Source: Lamprocystis purpurea DSM 4197 (lineage in GTDB: Bacteria; Pseudomonadota; Gammaproteobacteria; Chromatiales; Chromatiaceae). Taken from it: 50,966 nucleotides of DNA. Position numbers and translations under genes: made by a program. Shown in pieces: positions 26,623 to 35,224 of the stretch. The notes beneath the pieces are model-generated. The model was not told where the DNA came from and searched no databases. It saw only the letters and a program-made list of their open reading frames with translations. The first letter of the stretch is position 1, and the number at the start of each line of letters is the position of its first letter. The DNA is taken from contig NZ_KB902524.1 in assembly GCF_000379525.1 (NCBI RefSeq), forward strand, positions 1 to 50,966. Direction: 5' to 3'.

Positions 26623-27493
26623 CCGTGGGAAAGAGGACGGCATTCCGTGGGAAAGAGGACGGCATTCCGTGGGAAAGAGGACGGCGTTTACGGGGAAAAA
26701 GGACGGTGGTTCGGGGGAAAGTGGACGGTGGTGCTGTGGATAAGTGACTGGTCCCACAGCGATTGCTCCGTGGGAAAAAGGGCGGAGGTCGTTGGGCGGA
26801 TGACGGCGTTGGATGTTTGGACGCCGCGGTGCGGGACCGGGTCATGAGGTCCTGCGAAGGTTGAATCGCGACGGCATCTGAACGGCGCTGGTGAATGGAT
26901 CGTGCGGCTGGTTCGAGGCTCGAAACAACGAAGCCACTGTTTTTAGAATTTATCAATTCTATTGTAAGGAAACAGACAAGGCTTTTCTCGAATCGTGGAC
27001 ACCTTGCTTGGTTGATCTAATGAACGCGAGGCTGTCGGGTGAGTCTACGCCTGCGCGTTGTGTTGCTCCGTGGGAAAAAGGACGGCTTAAGGGAAAGACA
27101 AAGCAAGCAGTTTGAGGGGTATCTCTGGCGGATACGCGTGTAATTCGTGGGAAAACGGACGGAGCTTAAGGCCGGTGAGATCAGGGGTGTGGGTTCGGTC
27201 TGTCGTCAGTGGCTTTAGTGGGAAAAGGGACGGGCTGGCGGGACCAATGAACGGGTTAGCAAGTCACGTAAAAATTTGAAAAATAAGTAGTCTTTGTCTC
27301 TACAATGGAGTGACGTTCGGGCGTCAGTGAGTGGCGCAAGGCCACCCGGCAGATCCGCCAGGCCGTGTGGAAGCCACCGTGTGCAAGTCACCGTGCGTAA
27401 GAGTGAGTCGCTCAGACGACGGACGATAGTTTCGTGGGAAAGTAGACGGTGCTTTGTTGGCGATGCCAAAGGGTTCCGTGGGAAACGAGACGG
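26623..27493 (+). repeat. Iteron array of a plasmid-type replication origin (oriV)
   Basis: At least eleven 18-bp copies of CCGTGGGAAAGAGGACGG-like sequence, all in one orientation. They begin at 26623, 26645, 26667, 26689, 26711, 26768, 27068, 27145, 27216, 27432 and 27476. The first five are exactly 22 bp apart (two helical turns), so an initiator would bind one face of the DNA. Copies 1-3 are identical; the later, spaced copies are degenerate and may serve copy-number control. The initiator gene lies 200 bp downstream, facing the array with its 3' end. Confidence 0.92.
26735..26743 (-). promoter_or_regulatory. Consensus DnaA box
   Basis: Minus-strand TTATCCACA, a perfect match to the classical DnaA box, lies seven bases after the fifth iteron. 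Iteron origins commonly carry such a box for host DnaA recruitment. Confidence 0.8.
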
Positions 27494-27699
27494 TGCTGTC
27501 CGGCGGCGAGAATCGTGGCACTGGTTCAGTTCAACTCCTTGTCAGTTTTGCTTTTTATCATAGGCTTGCGGTGCGTCTTCGCTCGTTTTCCCCGAGGGAG
27601 TCTCTGTACAATCTTAGTGAAAACAATAGGATACGTGATGCCGACATGAGAAAGAAATACGTGAGCGCGTCAGTAAATAATTGATAAAAAAGGTTAAAT
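26786..27699. other. Remainder of origin region, no gene supported
   Basis: Outside the spaced iterons the stretch has no convincing gene. Open frames here run through iterons and lack ribosome sites and family likeness. A reverse, degraded iteron-like sequence may occur near 27588. Confidence 0.5.
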
Positions 27700-28830
27700 C
27701 TAGAGTCGAACTGAACCGGTGCCGGAATCGTCATCTTCGGAAAAAAACGTGACTTCAAGTATCCAGGGCGTCTTGCGGCCGGTTCCGGAGATGGCGAAAG
27801 CGTTGAGAAACTGAAGGTCTTTGAGCTTCTGGAGTTGCGGTATCGCCTCGCGTTTGCGGTCACGTAACTCACCGAAAGCGCCGATGCTGGCAAAGAACTC
27901 CGGAAGCGGGATCGAGAAGGTCTGGTTGCTGCGTTGACTCGCGAGTGACCGGTGCATCGCTTTGCCGAGAGGCGACAACTGCCGACGGATGTCGAAGTCC
28001 AGGAAGGTCCGGTACTCCTCCAGCCATTGCGATACCAACGGATGAAACTGCACGTAATAGCAGGCATCCTCAGCGGTTGCGATGTACTCGATGAAGATCA
28101 GTTGGATGGGTTTGCCGTGCAGGGCGTCGGCGCCCTTGGGTTTCTGGAATTTCAGCGTGATCGCTGCCAGGTTCTCCATACTTTCACGGCGCTTGGAGAT
28201 GGCCCGGCCGCCCCATCCCTTCCGGGGAGTGTAGCCCTGAATGACTGACTCGAGCTGAGACACCAGGCAATACAAGGCGTGAACTCGTACCTGATTGCCC
28301 GGTGCAAGCCCGCTCATGGTCACGGTTGGCGGAGCTGGGATCGGCAGACGGTCGGCCGGTCCGCTCATGCCCTGCTGCCGCATGTTCATCAAGCCAAACA
28401 GTGTGTCCTCGTCGTAAACAGTCAGCGCTGGACCGGCTTTGAATACGCCGCCGCCGTCCCACCGAGACTCAAGGGCAATCCAGTCGCTTGCCGCGGCTAA
28501 CTCCCTGGCTGTGCTGCGCTGCACGGGCGGAAAGAGCGGAAGACGCGTCAGGGGTGTTGGATATTCAGCCGATGGGAAGAGTTCGAATTGCTCCACGCCG
28601 CGCTCACGCAGAAAGTGCTCCAAGCGGGCGTTAGCCTGGGCGATGATTTTTTGTGCCGGCGCACCGTTACCGGGTCGACGTGACCGGTGACTCTTCGGTG
28701 CAGGTGGGACAACGGCGTCCGCCGATGAGGGAGGGGCTTGCTTGGCGGCACGTTCGCGCACCTGGCGCTCGAGACGCTCCAGAGTCCGCTTTAGATCCAC
28801 GGGCGCGCCGTCTGATGGCTCGTCAAGCAT
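27700..28830 (-). CDS. Plasmid replication initiator protein (TrfA-like)
   Basis: About 376 residues. A charged, Pro-rich N-terminal third is followed by a region with the layout of TrfA-type initiators: QFELFPSAEYPT, then a winged-helix-like domain (GPALTVYDEDTLFGLMNM, then RESMENLAAITLKF) and a second one (FDIRRQLSPLGKAMHRSLAS, then REAIPQLQKLKDLQFL). Such proteins bind iterons and open the origin. The gene lies between an iteron array and parAB, which strongly supports the role. ATG 28830 is preferred over TTG 28839; no strong ribosome site is seen for either. The exact Rep family was not determined. Confidence 0.82.
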   Translation of the reverse strand: MLDEPSDGAPVDLKRTLERLERQVRERAAKQAPPSSADAVVPPAPKSHRSRRPGNGAPAQKIIAQANARLEHFLRERGVEQFELFPSAEYPTPLTRLPLFPPVQRSTARELAAASDWIALESRWDGGGVFKAGPALTVYDEDTLFGLMNMRQQGMSGPADRLPIPAPPTVTMSGLAPGNQVRVHALYCLVSQLESVIQGYTPRKGWGGRAISKRRESMENLAAITLKFQKPKGADALHGKPIQLIFIEYIATAEDACYYVQFHPLVSQWLEEYRTFLDFDIRRQLSPLGKAMHRSLASQRSNQTFSIPLPEFFASIGAFGELRDRKREAIPQLQKLKDLQFLNAFAISGTGRKTPWILEVTFFSEDDDSGTGSVRL

Positions 28831-28898
28831 GATAAACAAAAAATCTCGAAATTTCAGTGTATAAGATAGACATTAACAAATGGTTTCGTCAAGCCTGG

Positions 28899-28948
28899 AT
28901 TGGCCAAAATAGAGGAAAATGTTCTAATTAGGCCAAATCTGTTAACAG
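28899..28948. promoter_or_regulatory. Operator-like repeats in the parA leader
   Basis: The direct repeats ATTGGCCAAAAT (28899-28910) and ATTAGGCCAAAT (28927-28938) and the perfect palindrome CTGTTAACAG (28939-28948) precede the likely parA start. ParA proteins with an N-terminal DNA-binding domain autoregulate through sites in this position. Confidence 0.45.
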
Positions 28949-28959
28949 AGAAAAAAGGC

Positions 28960-30117
28960 ATGCGTGCGAAGCGATCGATCGAGGATTTGCTGAACCGGAT
29001 TCAAGGCGTGCGAGAGCAGCTCAAAGACTACAATCTGGCTCCCGATCATGTGAAACGCGACACCCGCCTTTACGCGATGCGCGAAGCAGCGGAACTGATC
29101 GGTCGGAGTGACCAGACGATCCGGGATGCAGAGGCCGACGGTCGGCTGGCTACTCCGGAAATCGGACCGAACGGGAAACGGGTTGGCTATACGCTTGCGC
29201 AGATTAATGATGCACGTGATGTTTTGGGTACCCGGCTGAAGCGGGCAACTGACGAGGAGCCGGTGGTTATTGGATGCCAGTCTTTCAAGGGTGGGTCCGG
29301 TAAGACCACGACCGCGGTACACCTGACACAGTATCTTGCGCGACAAGGTCTCAGGGTCTTGTTGGTTGATTGCGACCCGCAGGCGTCGGCCACGGCGATC
29401 TTCGGCTATGTCCCGGAGGCTGACCTCAGTCCGGACGAAACACTTCTGCCGTTTCTTGAGGGGGATCGTGACGACTTGGTCTACTCGGTGAGAGCAACCT
29501 ATTTTGACGGGGTCTACTTGGTGCCGTCCAATCTTCATCTCTATCGGTCCGAGTACACCCTGGCCTCAGGCACTGCGAAGCTTGATCGGCTTAAAGAGGG
29601 AATCGATACCATCGCGGCGGGTTTCGATGTGGTAGTGATCGATCCTCCCCCCTCGCTTGGCATGATCAGCTTGAACGCGCTCTACGCCAGCAATGCGCTG
29701 ATCATCCCGATGTCTCTTGGTTTGCTGGATTTTTACAGCACGGTATCTTTTATCCAGATGCTCAACGAGACCTTGGACGTGATTGAGCAGCGGGTAGGGA
29801 TTTTCCGTTCGAAATTCGTCAAAGTGCTGATGACGCGCGTGAACGAGGGGAAGCCTGTGCACATTCAGTTGGCCGATCATCTCCAGGCGAGTTTCGGGAC
29901 CTACCTGATGAAGGCGCGAATGCACGACTCAGCGGCGGTTGACAACGCGGGCGTCATGATGAGGACAGTCTATGAACTCGATAAGACGTCCGCGAATCGG
30001 AAGACGCTGATCCGGGCAACGATGTTGTTCGATTTGGTAAACGCCGAGATTCTGAGTCTGATTCGAGCGACTTGGCCAAGTCACCATAAGGCGTTACGGG
30101 CGCAGGGTCTAATGTAA
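28960..30117 (+). CDS. parA: ParA-family partition ATPase with N-terminal DNA-binding domain
   Basis: About 385 residues. Residues 1-100 carry a MerR-like helix-turn-helix (YAMREAAELIGRSDQTIRDA), as in P1-type ParA proteins that also repress their operon. The ATPase half has the deviant Walker A motif FKGGSGKTTT (about 109-118), Walker A' LLVDCDPQASAT and Walker B VVVIDPPPSLG. It moves ParB-parS complexes to segregate the replicon. A TTG at 28900 would add 20 residues; ATG 28960 is preferred because the leader then holds the operator-like repeats, but neither ribosome site is strong. Confidence 0.9.
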   Translation: MRAKRSIEDLLNRIQGVREQLKDYNLAPDHVKRDTRLYAMREAAELIGRSDQTIRDAEADGRLATPEIGPNGKRVGYTLAQINDARDVLGTRLKRATDEEPVVIGCQSFKGGSGKTTTAVHLTQYLARQGLRVLLVDCDPQASATAIFGYVPEADLSPDETLLPFLEGDRDDLVYSVRATYFDGVYLVPSNLHLYRSEYTLASGTAKLDRLKEGIDTIAAGFDVVVIDPPPSLGMISLNALYASNALIIPMSLGLLDFYSTVSFIQMLNETLDVIEQRVGIFRSKFVKVLMTRVNEGKPVHIQLADHLQASFGTYLMKARMHDSAAVDNAGVMMRTVYELDKTSANRKTLIRATMLFDLVNAEILSLIRATWPSHHKALRAQGLM

Positions 30118-30139
30118 TTTTCTGGTGGGGGAGGCAATG

Positions 30140-31156
30140 ATGGTAGCGAAAGGGTCAACAGGTGAGATGTTCAAGGCGTTGGCGAAAGGAACAGACGTCG
30201 ACGGGGGAGACGTTCAGGTCCCGGAGCAGGTTCCGCCGTTGCGGGCTCAACAGTCCGGGTCTTCGATAGGAATACTTGCGGGACGCGAGGGAGCGATTTG
30301 GGAGGTATCGTCCGGCAAGAAGGTGACGCGGGTGGTGCGGCGAGTCGATCCGAATCGGTGCCGAATCTGGACGCGGCACAATCGTCGTTACGATCTTCTT
30401 TCGCCCGAGTCTTGTGCGGATCTCATTGAGGGCTTCAGGCAACAAGGGGGACAAGAGTTTCCTGCAATTGTACGACGGGTGACGGACGGTACGCCGTTCG
30501 ATTATGAGGTGATCTCTGGGGCACGACGGCACTGGACAGCCCGATTTCTGAAGTACGAGTTTTTGGTTGAAGAGCGTGAACTGAACGATCTGGAGGCGTT
30601 CCGTCTCTCAGACGTAGAGAATCGACATCGGGAGGATCTGAGTGATTATGAGCGGGCAGTAGACTACCTTCAGGCGCTGGATCTCTATTATGAAGGGAGC
30701 CAGAAGCAGATGGCGATGAACCTTGAACGCTCTGAGGGCTGGCTGAGTCGCTATTTGGATCTGGCGAGGTTGGACCCGGTTATTCTGGAGGCAGTGCGCG
30801 ATGTTCGGGAGGTTACGGTCAACCAGGCGCGGGTGATCAAGCCGTTGCTGGTCGGCAAGACGCGTGCAGTGGTACTGGAGAAGGCGAGGGAGTTTGCGGG
30901 GCTAGCTGAAAAATCAGGTGCCCAGGAAGTGTTTCGTGTGCTCACCCAGGTTGCTATGGAGCCGAAGGTGGCGAGGAGTACCGCAACACTGGCGACGGTA
31001 GCGGCGAAGGATACCGGAAAGATTTTGGTCGTGGCGCGTCGCCATGGACGAGGGGGATTGTTGGTTCAGATTGACGAACGATCCGGGGCTAGCAAGGAAG
31101 AAGTATTGGATGCGCTGAAGGAGTTGGTGGAGCGACACTACGCGCCAGGCAGATGA
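30140..31156 (+). CDS. parB: ParB-family partition protein
   Basis: About 338 residues. The N-terminal ParB domain shows RQQGGQEFPAIVRRV, then VISGARRHWTARFL (the GxRRxxA box) and SDVENRHREDLSDYERA (the ENxxR box). The helix-turn-helix region, SQKQMAMNLERSEGWLSRYL, recognises the centromere. GGAGG sits five bases before ATG 30140, 22 bases after the parA stop, so the genes form an operon. Together with the initiator and iterons it completes a stability module. Confidence 0.9.
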   Translation: MVAKGSTGEMFKALAKGTDVDGGDVQVPEQVPPLRAQQSGSSIGILAGREGAIWEVSSGKKVTRVVRRVDPNRCRIWTRHNRRYDLLSPESCADLIEGFRQQGGQEFPAIVRRVTDGTPFDYEVISGARRHWTARFLKYEFLVEERELNDLEAFRLSDVENRHREDLSDYERAVDYLQALDLYYEGSQKQMAMNLERSEGWLSRYLDLARLDPVILEAVRDVREVTVNQARVIKPLLVGKTRAVVLEKAREFAGLAEKSGAQEVFRVLTQVAMEPKVARSTATLATVAAKDTGKILVVARRHGRGGLLVQIDERSGASKEEVLDALKELVERHYAPGR

Positions 31157-31178
31157 GGATAGGCGTCTCTTTGGATGC

Positions 31179-31196
31179 AATTGTCAACTGACAATT
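31179..31196. repeat. 8-bp perfect palindrome after parB (candidate parS)
   Basis: AATTGTCA and TGACAATT are separated by two bases, 22 bp after the parB stop codon. A centromere site (parS) downstream of parB is common in plasmids, but one copy alone is weak evidence; it could also be a terminator stem. Confidence 0.4.
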
Positions 31197-31199
31197 TTC

Positions 31200-31719
31200 A
31201 CATAACACTATGAATATGTTAAATAAAATCGCTTAATTGCCAGATTTTTCTGATCCGTAACGCGACAGTGTCCGGTGATCCACGACGATGTCTTGCGCTG
31301 CCTCCTTTTATGGGTAACCGGGCTTCCGTTCCGTGCCGATGTGTTCAAGTCCGCCCATGCCGGCGGGTCTGTTCTGCCTGCGATCCGCTCTACCGTGAGG
31401 TTCTTGGCATCTTTAGCCATGAAAGATTCAACAAAGTTATTGCCACCTGGCAATGTACCGGAAACCAAATCTTACTCGCCTGAAAAATGGGGCTTGATCT
31501 GGAGACCTTGACGGGATCGACCTCGCGTACGATTTCTATTCCCATGCCCCCCCAAGGTGCGCATACAATCGCGCTGCAACCGGCGAGATCGGTAGCGCGT
31601 GTGTGGATTGTTATCCTGGTCGTTCGCGAAAATCTGCGCGCCCACCGTCCGGTTAAGCAAGGCACCATGATTTCCCATGGTCGCACAATAACTGATCAAC
31701 CCTGTCGGGAGATAAATTC
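31200..31719. other. Intergenic region with no supported gene
   Basis: About 520 bp between parB and a small membrane protein gene. A minus-strand frame (about 31208-31416, MAKDAKNLTVERIAGRT) has no ribosome site and no family likeness. No RNA gene or repeat was seen. Confidence 0.4.
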
Positions 31720-32250
31720 ATGTCGAATGGCAAGACAGTTGCGCGAAATTTTTCCCTCACGCGAACAGACTTCTGGATCTTCGTTTTCATGCTGGCGCTT
31801 GCGATCCTCGGCGCGGCGGTGTCGCAAGCCGTGGAGACCGGTGGTCGGTACTACTGGCTCGCCCTCGTGTTGATTTATGCGGCGATCAGCATCACCCGAA
31901 CTTACCTCCGCGCACGAGATCAAGCGCAATCACTGTGGAGCATGATCGGCGCCCAAGTCCTGCACTGGGTCGGCGTACTGATCGCGATCAATATCATTCT
32001 CCTGTTCGAGTCTGCCGGCGTATCCGATCGGGGCCCTGCAGCAGATTATTCTCTGTTGGTTCTCGCCTTGAGTTGTTACTTGGCCGGGGTTCATTTCGAC
32101 TGGACCTTCATGCTGCTGGGCGGCATTCTCGCCGTGATTGCAGTGGGACTGGGGTACCTTGACCAGTTCTCGATTTATCTGGTAACCATTCCGCTGGCGC
32201 TCCTGGCCACCTGGATCGTTTATAAGCGGAACTTGGCATCGGGCAGTTAG
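31720..32250 (+). CDS. Hypothetical integral membrane protein
   Basis: A 176-residue protein with about five hydrophobic segments: FWIFVFMLALAILGAAV, YYWLALVLIYAAISI, WVGVLIAINIILLF, YSLLVLALSCYLAGV, and the pair FMLLGGILAVIAVGLG/IYLVTIPLALLATWI. No known family was recognised. GGGAGA precedes the ATG with a normal gap. It stands alone between parB and cytochrome b561. Confidence 0.65.
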   Translation: MSNGKTVARNFSLTRTDFWIFVFMLALAILGAAVSQAVETGGRYYWLALVLIYAAISITRTYLRARDQAQSLWSMIGAQVLHWVGVLIAINIILLFESAGVSDRGPAADYSLLVLALSCYLAGVHFDWTFMLLGGILAVIAVGLGYLDQFSIYLVTIPLALLATWIVYKRNLASGS

Positions 32251-32936
32251 CAACCGTGATGGTGGTGACTCGGCGGTGGTTGTAGTCCCTGGTCGTGGGC
32301 TGTCTCAGCCGTTCTTGCTTCCTCAGCGTTCAAGGTAGGCACAGTCGCTAGCGCCGGTTGTTCCCAACAGACCCTGGCATCAAACTGGGCTAAATCGAAA
32401 GTGTGATCGGATGAGGGTGATGCTGGGATCGAATTGCGTTCCTATCGGTCGGCAGCGGCCTCACCAGTTTGGCCGGGGTCGCTGCCACAGGCCCTGGTTG
32501 ACTGGCTCAGGCTGACCGATGGGTCGGGGACTGTTCTCATCGTTGCAGGGAAGGGGTCGTCGTATCCAACCCTCTATTTTCCGCTGTCGATCTTTCCAGG
32601 CCTCGTCAGTCCACGAGTCGCCGTGCAGACTCTGAATGCGGTCGCGCGAACAGGATTGCATTCACCGGTCGCCTTATGGTGAACCACGATCACTGAGAAT
32701 GCAAAATAACCTATTATTTACATAAATAGTACTAGCGGAAAGTTCGGTGAACCTGTTATTGATCTGCCTTGATCGACTCGGAAGCCGCACTTGGAAAGTG
32801 CTGCGAGGCAAGTTCGATAACCACTCTTCAATCGCAATTTCCCAGCGATAGGGGCTGCATACTAACAGCGATTCGTGCTAGCCTTAGCAAGGGTCGGTGT
32901 TGCTGGCCTGTTCACCAAACGCTTTCGGAGGTTTTT
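32251..32936. other. Intergenic region with no supported gene
   Basis: About 690 bp. A plus-strand frame at 32434-32682 (82 codons) shows no recognised motif and has a poor start; it might be a gene remnant. An A/T-rich stretch at 32700-32740 could hold the promoter of the next gene. Confidence 0.4.
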
Positions 32937-33488
32937 ATGCAGACGAATCGTTACGGCTATTTTCGACGCTTAGTGCATGCGGCTATCGCCCTGTTTGGGC
33001 TCGGCTTGCTTGGCGTTGGCATGATCTTCTATTTTTTCGGTTTCCAAGGGCTTCAAGCCAAGCTCGGGGCGGAAACCACCAGTATGCTCTATACGTACCA
33101 TAAGAGTTTCGGGTTGGTTGTCCTGGTGCTGGCTTTGCTTGTTTTTTTCATGCGCAAGCGCGGGGGGGTTCCGCCCTACGACCCGCCGTTGGCGATGTTG
33201 CTGCGTTTGCCGAGCAAGCTGATTCACTGGCTGATGATCCTGGCGTTGATCGCCATGCCGATCCTTGGGCTGATCGGTACGATCGCCGGCGGATACCCAG
33301 TGGCGTTCTTTGACTGGTCCTTACCTCAACTGGTCAGCGAGAACAAGGCGTTGAGTGAGCAGTTCTTCCATTACCACATGGTGGTGGGTTGGGTGTTGCT
33401 CGGTCTGGTTGCGATCCACCTCGCCGGGGCCTATGTGCATGGGAGTATTGCGCGTGATACTGTCAACTCCAGGATGAGCCTGCTATAA
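32937..33488 (+). CDS. Cytochrome b561
   Basis: A 183-residue four-helix membrane cytochrome b. Conserved His residues lie in the first helix (RRLVHAAIALFGLGLL), near YTYHKSFGLVVLVLALLVF, in KLIHWLMILALIAMPILG and in FFHYHMVVGWVLLGLVAIHLAG, enough for two haem b groups. The family carries electrons between quinol and periplasmic or small-molecule acceptors. A strong GGAGG site precedes ATG 32937. It stands alone, with no partner nearby to name the acceptor. Confidence 0.88.
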   Translation: MQTNRYGYFRRLVHAAIALFGLGLLGVGMIFYFFGFQGLQAKLGAETTSMLYTYHKSFGLVVLVLALLVFFMRKRGGVPPYDPPLAMLLRLPSKLIHWLMILALIAMPILGLIGTIAGGYPVAFFDWSLPQLVSENKALSEQFFHYHMVVGWVLLGLVAIHLAGAYVHGSIARDTVNSRMSLL

Positions 33489-33672
33489 GGGGTCAGGTTG
33501 GACCCTCGGGTCGAGACCCGAGGTCCGACCTGAGGGGCGCTGCCTGAGTCAGCGTCTCTCCGCGCTTCTGGCGACTGCCGCGGAGGGCTGATAGTCGGGA
33601 TGATCTACCTTCCCCCGATGTACTGGTGCTGGGTTTTAACTCCCCCTCGGATTGATCAAACAGGAACGGAAC

Positions 33673-33756
33673 GTGCTCAAATTCTGGTCCAGAATACTGA
33701 CGCCCGATGCCAAATCAGCGCTCAACGGCATCGTTGTCGCAGCCTATCTGAGTTAA
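33673..33756 (+). CDS. Possible 27-residue peptide or gene remnant
   Basis: GTG 33673 is preceded by AGGAACGGA, and the frame reads LKFWSRILTPDAKSALNG and on to a stop at 33754-33756. It may be the first codons of a lost gene or a small peptide. No family was recognised. Confidence 0.25.
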   Translation: MLKFWSRILTPDAKSALNGIVVAAYLS

Positions 33757-33784
33757 GAACAGGTCCAGCAGGGGGCGGCGCCGC

Positions 33785-35224
33785 TCACAGATTGGCCCGG
33801 CTGTCGATGCGGCCCTCCGCGACGTCGCGCAATATCACTTTGATAAGCTCTCGGCAGATGTCTTCACGGTCCGATGACTTGCCGTGTCGGGCCGCGCTGA
33901 AGAACCGCGCCAAGTCACGCTGTTGTGATGCGCTCAGGGACTCGGTGAAGCCCTTGGATGGGATCTCCTTGTCGGGCACCCGGTCGGGGGCATCCTCATC
34001 GGCGGCCTGGCGGCCGTGTGCCCAGTTCATGGCCCGGGCGCTGTAGAGGATGATCCGATCGAGCAGTATGAACGGGAACTTCGGGTTGGTGACCGGACCC
34101 ACGGTGAAGCGCTGGGTGCCGGCCGCCTGTTCGATATCGAGCTTGGCCAGGGCATTACCCCCCATGAATCCCAGCAGGCCCCCGGCGGCAGCCCCGAGAA
34201 AGGCAGCCGCACCCAGGGAACTCCCGGCGGTGGCCAGATCGATCGTGGCCCCGGAGGCGGCCCCCGCGGCGATCCCGGCCAGGGCGAGCTGGCCGCGGGA
34301 GATCCCCAGTGACCTGCTGACCTCCTCGGACAGCAGGTCCTGGTCCAGGATCGAACCCGGCGCCAGGTTCCAGACGTTGTGCCGGAAGTTGGCGCGGATC
34401 TGTTCCTGGGCCCTGACCTCCAGGGTCCGCAGGCCATCCCCAAAGGCGGCCATCACGTCGTCTTTGGCCCGCTCCTGGCCGCTCTTGAAGACCAGCTTGT
34501 TGTTCTTGAAGCTCTCGCTGTAGCGAAATGAGAGGCTCTCACGCAAGAGGTCCAGGATGGTGGTGGCGGCCTGGTCGATGCGCCGCTCCCAGTCCCGCGC
34601 GAAGGCGTCGATGGTCTGCTCCAGGCGAGGCTCCCAGCGCTGGTCGATGCTCTTGAGTGCGCTCAAGAGCTTGATCCGCTCGGCGTAGGTGGCGCGATGG
34701 GCATTGAACTCACGCACCGAGTTGAAGGCCTTGCTCAGGGCGTCCTGCCACTGTTCCATGTAACGGGGTTGCTTGGTGAGGTTGTTCAGGATCGCCATGC
34801 GCGGACGGGCGGTCAGGCGCAGGAGTTCGATCTCGATGCGGTCTTTCTCCTTGATGCGCTTGGATCCGTCCACGACCAGGATGATACCGGCCCCGGCCCC
34901 GACCGGTTCCAGCAGGGCGCAGTCGTGGGCAAACAGCGGATCGGCGCGATGGGCCAGGACAAAGGCCCCGGCGAGGTCCGACTGGGCGTTATGGGCCTGG
35001 AACCACTCCAGGATCGCGCTGGGGTTCTGGAAGCCCGGCGTGTCGATGAACTCGATGACCGTTTGGCCGTCGATGATGACCGGATAGACATCGGATTCGG
35101 TGGTGGTACCGGCCCGTTTGTCGATGGCGATGCGGTCGTTTTCGGTGAGGGTCGCGACCACGGAGGACTTCCCCGCGTTGGGGTGTCCCATAATCGCCAG
35201 GCGTGGGATCTCAAGCGCCATCAT
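33785..35224 (-). CDS. GTPase with DUF3482 domain
   Basis: A 479-residue protein. An N-terminal GTPase domain has the P-loop GHPNAGKSS (about 12-20), a switch Thr in KRAGTTTESDVYPV and the G3 motif FIDTPGFQ. The DUF3482 half has long charged helices and a Gly/Ala-rich hydrophobic hairpin (LALAGIAAGAASGATIDLA and AAAFLGAAAGGLLGFMGG, about 315-360), which may insert in membranes. The start overlaps the stop of the DUF2868 gene by four bases. This gene pair is conserved in proteobacteria; the function is unknown, perhaps membrane remodelling or a stress role. Confidence 0.88.
   Translation of the reverse strand: MMALEIPRLAIMGHPNAGKSSVVATLTENDRIAIDKRAGTTTESDVYPVIIDGQTVIEFIDTPGFQNPSAILEWFQAHNAQSDLAGAFVLAHRADPLFAHDCALLEPVGAGAGIILVVDGSKRIKEKDRIEIELLRLTARPRMAILNNLTKQPRYMEQWQDALSKAFNSVREFNAHRATYAERIKLLSALKSIDQRWEPRLEQTIDAFARDWERRIDQAATTILDLLRESLSFRYSESFKNNKLVFKSGQERAKDDVMAAFGDGLRTLEVRAQEQIRANFRHNVWNLAPGSILDQDLLSEEVSRSLGISRGQLALAGIAAGAASGATIDLATAGSSLGAAAFLGAAAGGLLGFMGGNALAKLDIEQAAGTQRFTVGPVTNPKFPFILLDRIILYSARAMNWAHGRQAADEDAPDRVPDKEIPSKGFTESLSASQQRDLARFFSAARHGKSSDREDICRELIKVILRDVAEGRIDSRANL

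Noticed and set aside
26623-27493. CRISPR array
   Set aside because: The repeats are 18 bp with 4-bp gaps or very irregular distances, and lie next to rep/par genes; spacers of constant length are absent.
26545-27563. Open frames through the iteron region
   Set aside because: They translate the repeats themselves, lack ribosome sites and show no family likeness.
31208-31468. Small minus-strand gene after parB
   Set aside because: No ribosome site and no recognisable motif.
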